From positions 7,139,630 through 7,203,629 of the forward strand of contig JAMKCF010000007.1 in assembly GCA_023634235.1 (NCBI GenBank): a DNA stretch of 64,000 bases, in the 5' to 3' direction. Below the pieces are notes generated by a model, which was not told the origin of the DNA, did not search any database, and saw nothing but the letters and a program-made list of their open reading frames with translations. Shown piece after piece: positions 63,817 to 64,000 of this stretch; the stretch's first letter is position 1, and every line of letters starts with the position of its first letter. Both the position numbers and the translations under genes were made by a program. The stretch comes from Pisaster brevispinus (Eukaryota; Echinodermata; Asteroidea; Forcipulatida; Asteriidae).

Positions 63817-64000
63817 CTGGAGAGAGGAAGATAACATCATTTCTAAAAGTTGCTCAAAGACTGATAGTAATTGGATGAGCGACACATAATAACTAAGGGG
63901 TCTTGTCAAAATTAATCCGGGACAGGAAGTCGGATGACAATTCTCCGATGTCAGATTGCTGTAGAATTTCCATGGGACTGTATTTCTATGAGAGACATTG

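Noticed and set aside
63895..63990. Possible further BLTP1 exon on minus (frame PMEILQQSDIGELSSDFLSR)
   Set aside because: It has an acceptor-like CTCTCATAG but no donor before an in-frame stop, and part of it (GTCATCCGAC) resembles dispersed sequence near 39505 and 45247.

Overview
The window is animal nuclear DNA: AT-rich, full of small introns with GT-AG borders, tRNA-derived SINEs, foldback MITEs and worn non-LTR retrotransposon fragments. The main protein is clearly related to a conserved animal gene (BLTP1/KIAA1109/tweek). The intron density, its closeness to the vertebrate protein and the dispersed repeats suggest an invertebrate deuterostome. An echinoderm, perhaps a sea star, is my best guess, but no species marker is visible.

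Layout. (1) Positions 1-1251, plus strand: the 3' coding exon of an immunoglobulin-superfamily receptor. It encodes the end of an Ig-like domain, a Ser/Thr-rich stalk, one transmembrane helix and a long tail with ITIM/ITSM-like tyrosine motifs. One in-frame TGA lies inside the transmembrane helix. (2) Positions 1252-10458: intergenic, with MITEs and homopolymer runs and no gene that I can support. (3) Positions 10459-63816, minus strand: the 3' end of the bridge-like lipid transfer protein gene BLTP1. I reconstructed 43 coding exons, 11,580 nt including the stop, giving 3,859 residues. The reading phase is continuous across all 42 introns. The 5' end of the gene lies beyond position 64000. The human protein is about 5,000 residues, so this is roughly the C-terminal three quarters.

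The introns carry at least four tRNA-derived SINE families, several terminal-inverted-repeat elements, two LINE reverse-transcriptase remnants, a long 18-bp minisatellite and several small local duplications. Three duplications include an exon edge: the last coding exon, the exon 28 donor and the exon 13 acceptor. The exon 28 acceptor lies in or at the edge of a SINE-family tail. One intron (47128-48111) holds a promoter-like CpG-rich patch followed by an unrelated open frame, which may be a nested gene or a transposon 5' end.

The two genes converge (plus strand, then minus strand) and nothing in the sequence suggests they work together. BLTP1 proteins form a long hydrophobic groove that moves lipids between the ER and the plasma membrane. 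The receptor tail would recruit SH2-domain phosphatases or adaptors if it is expressed.
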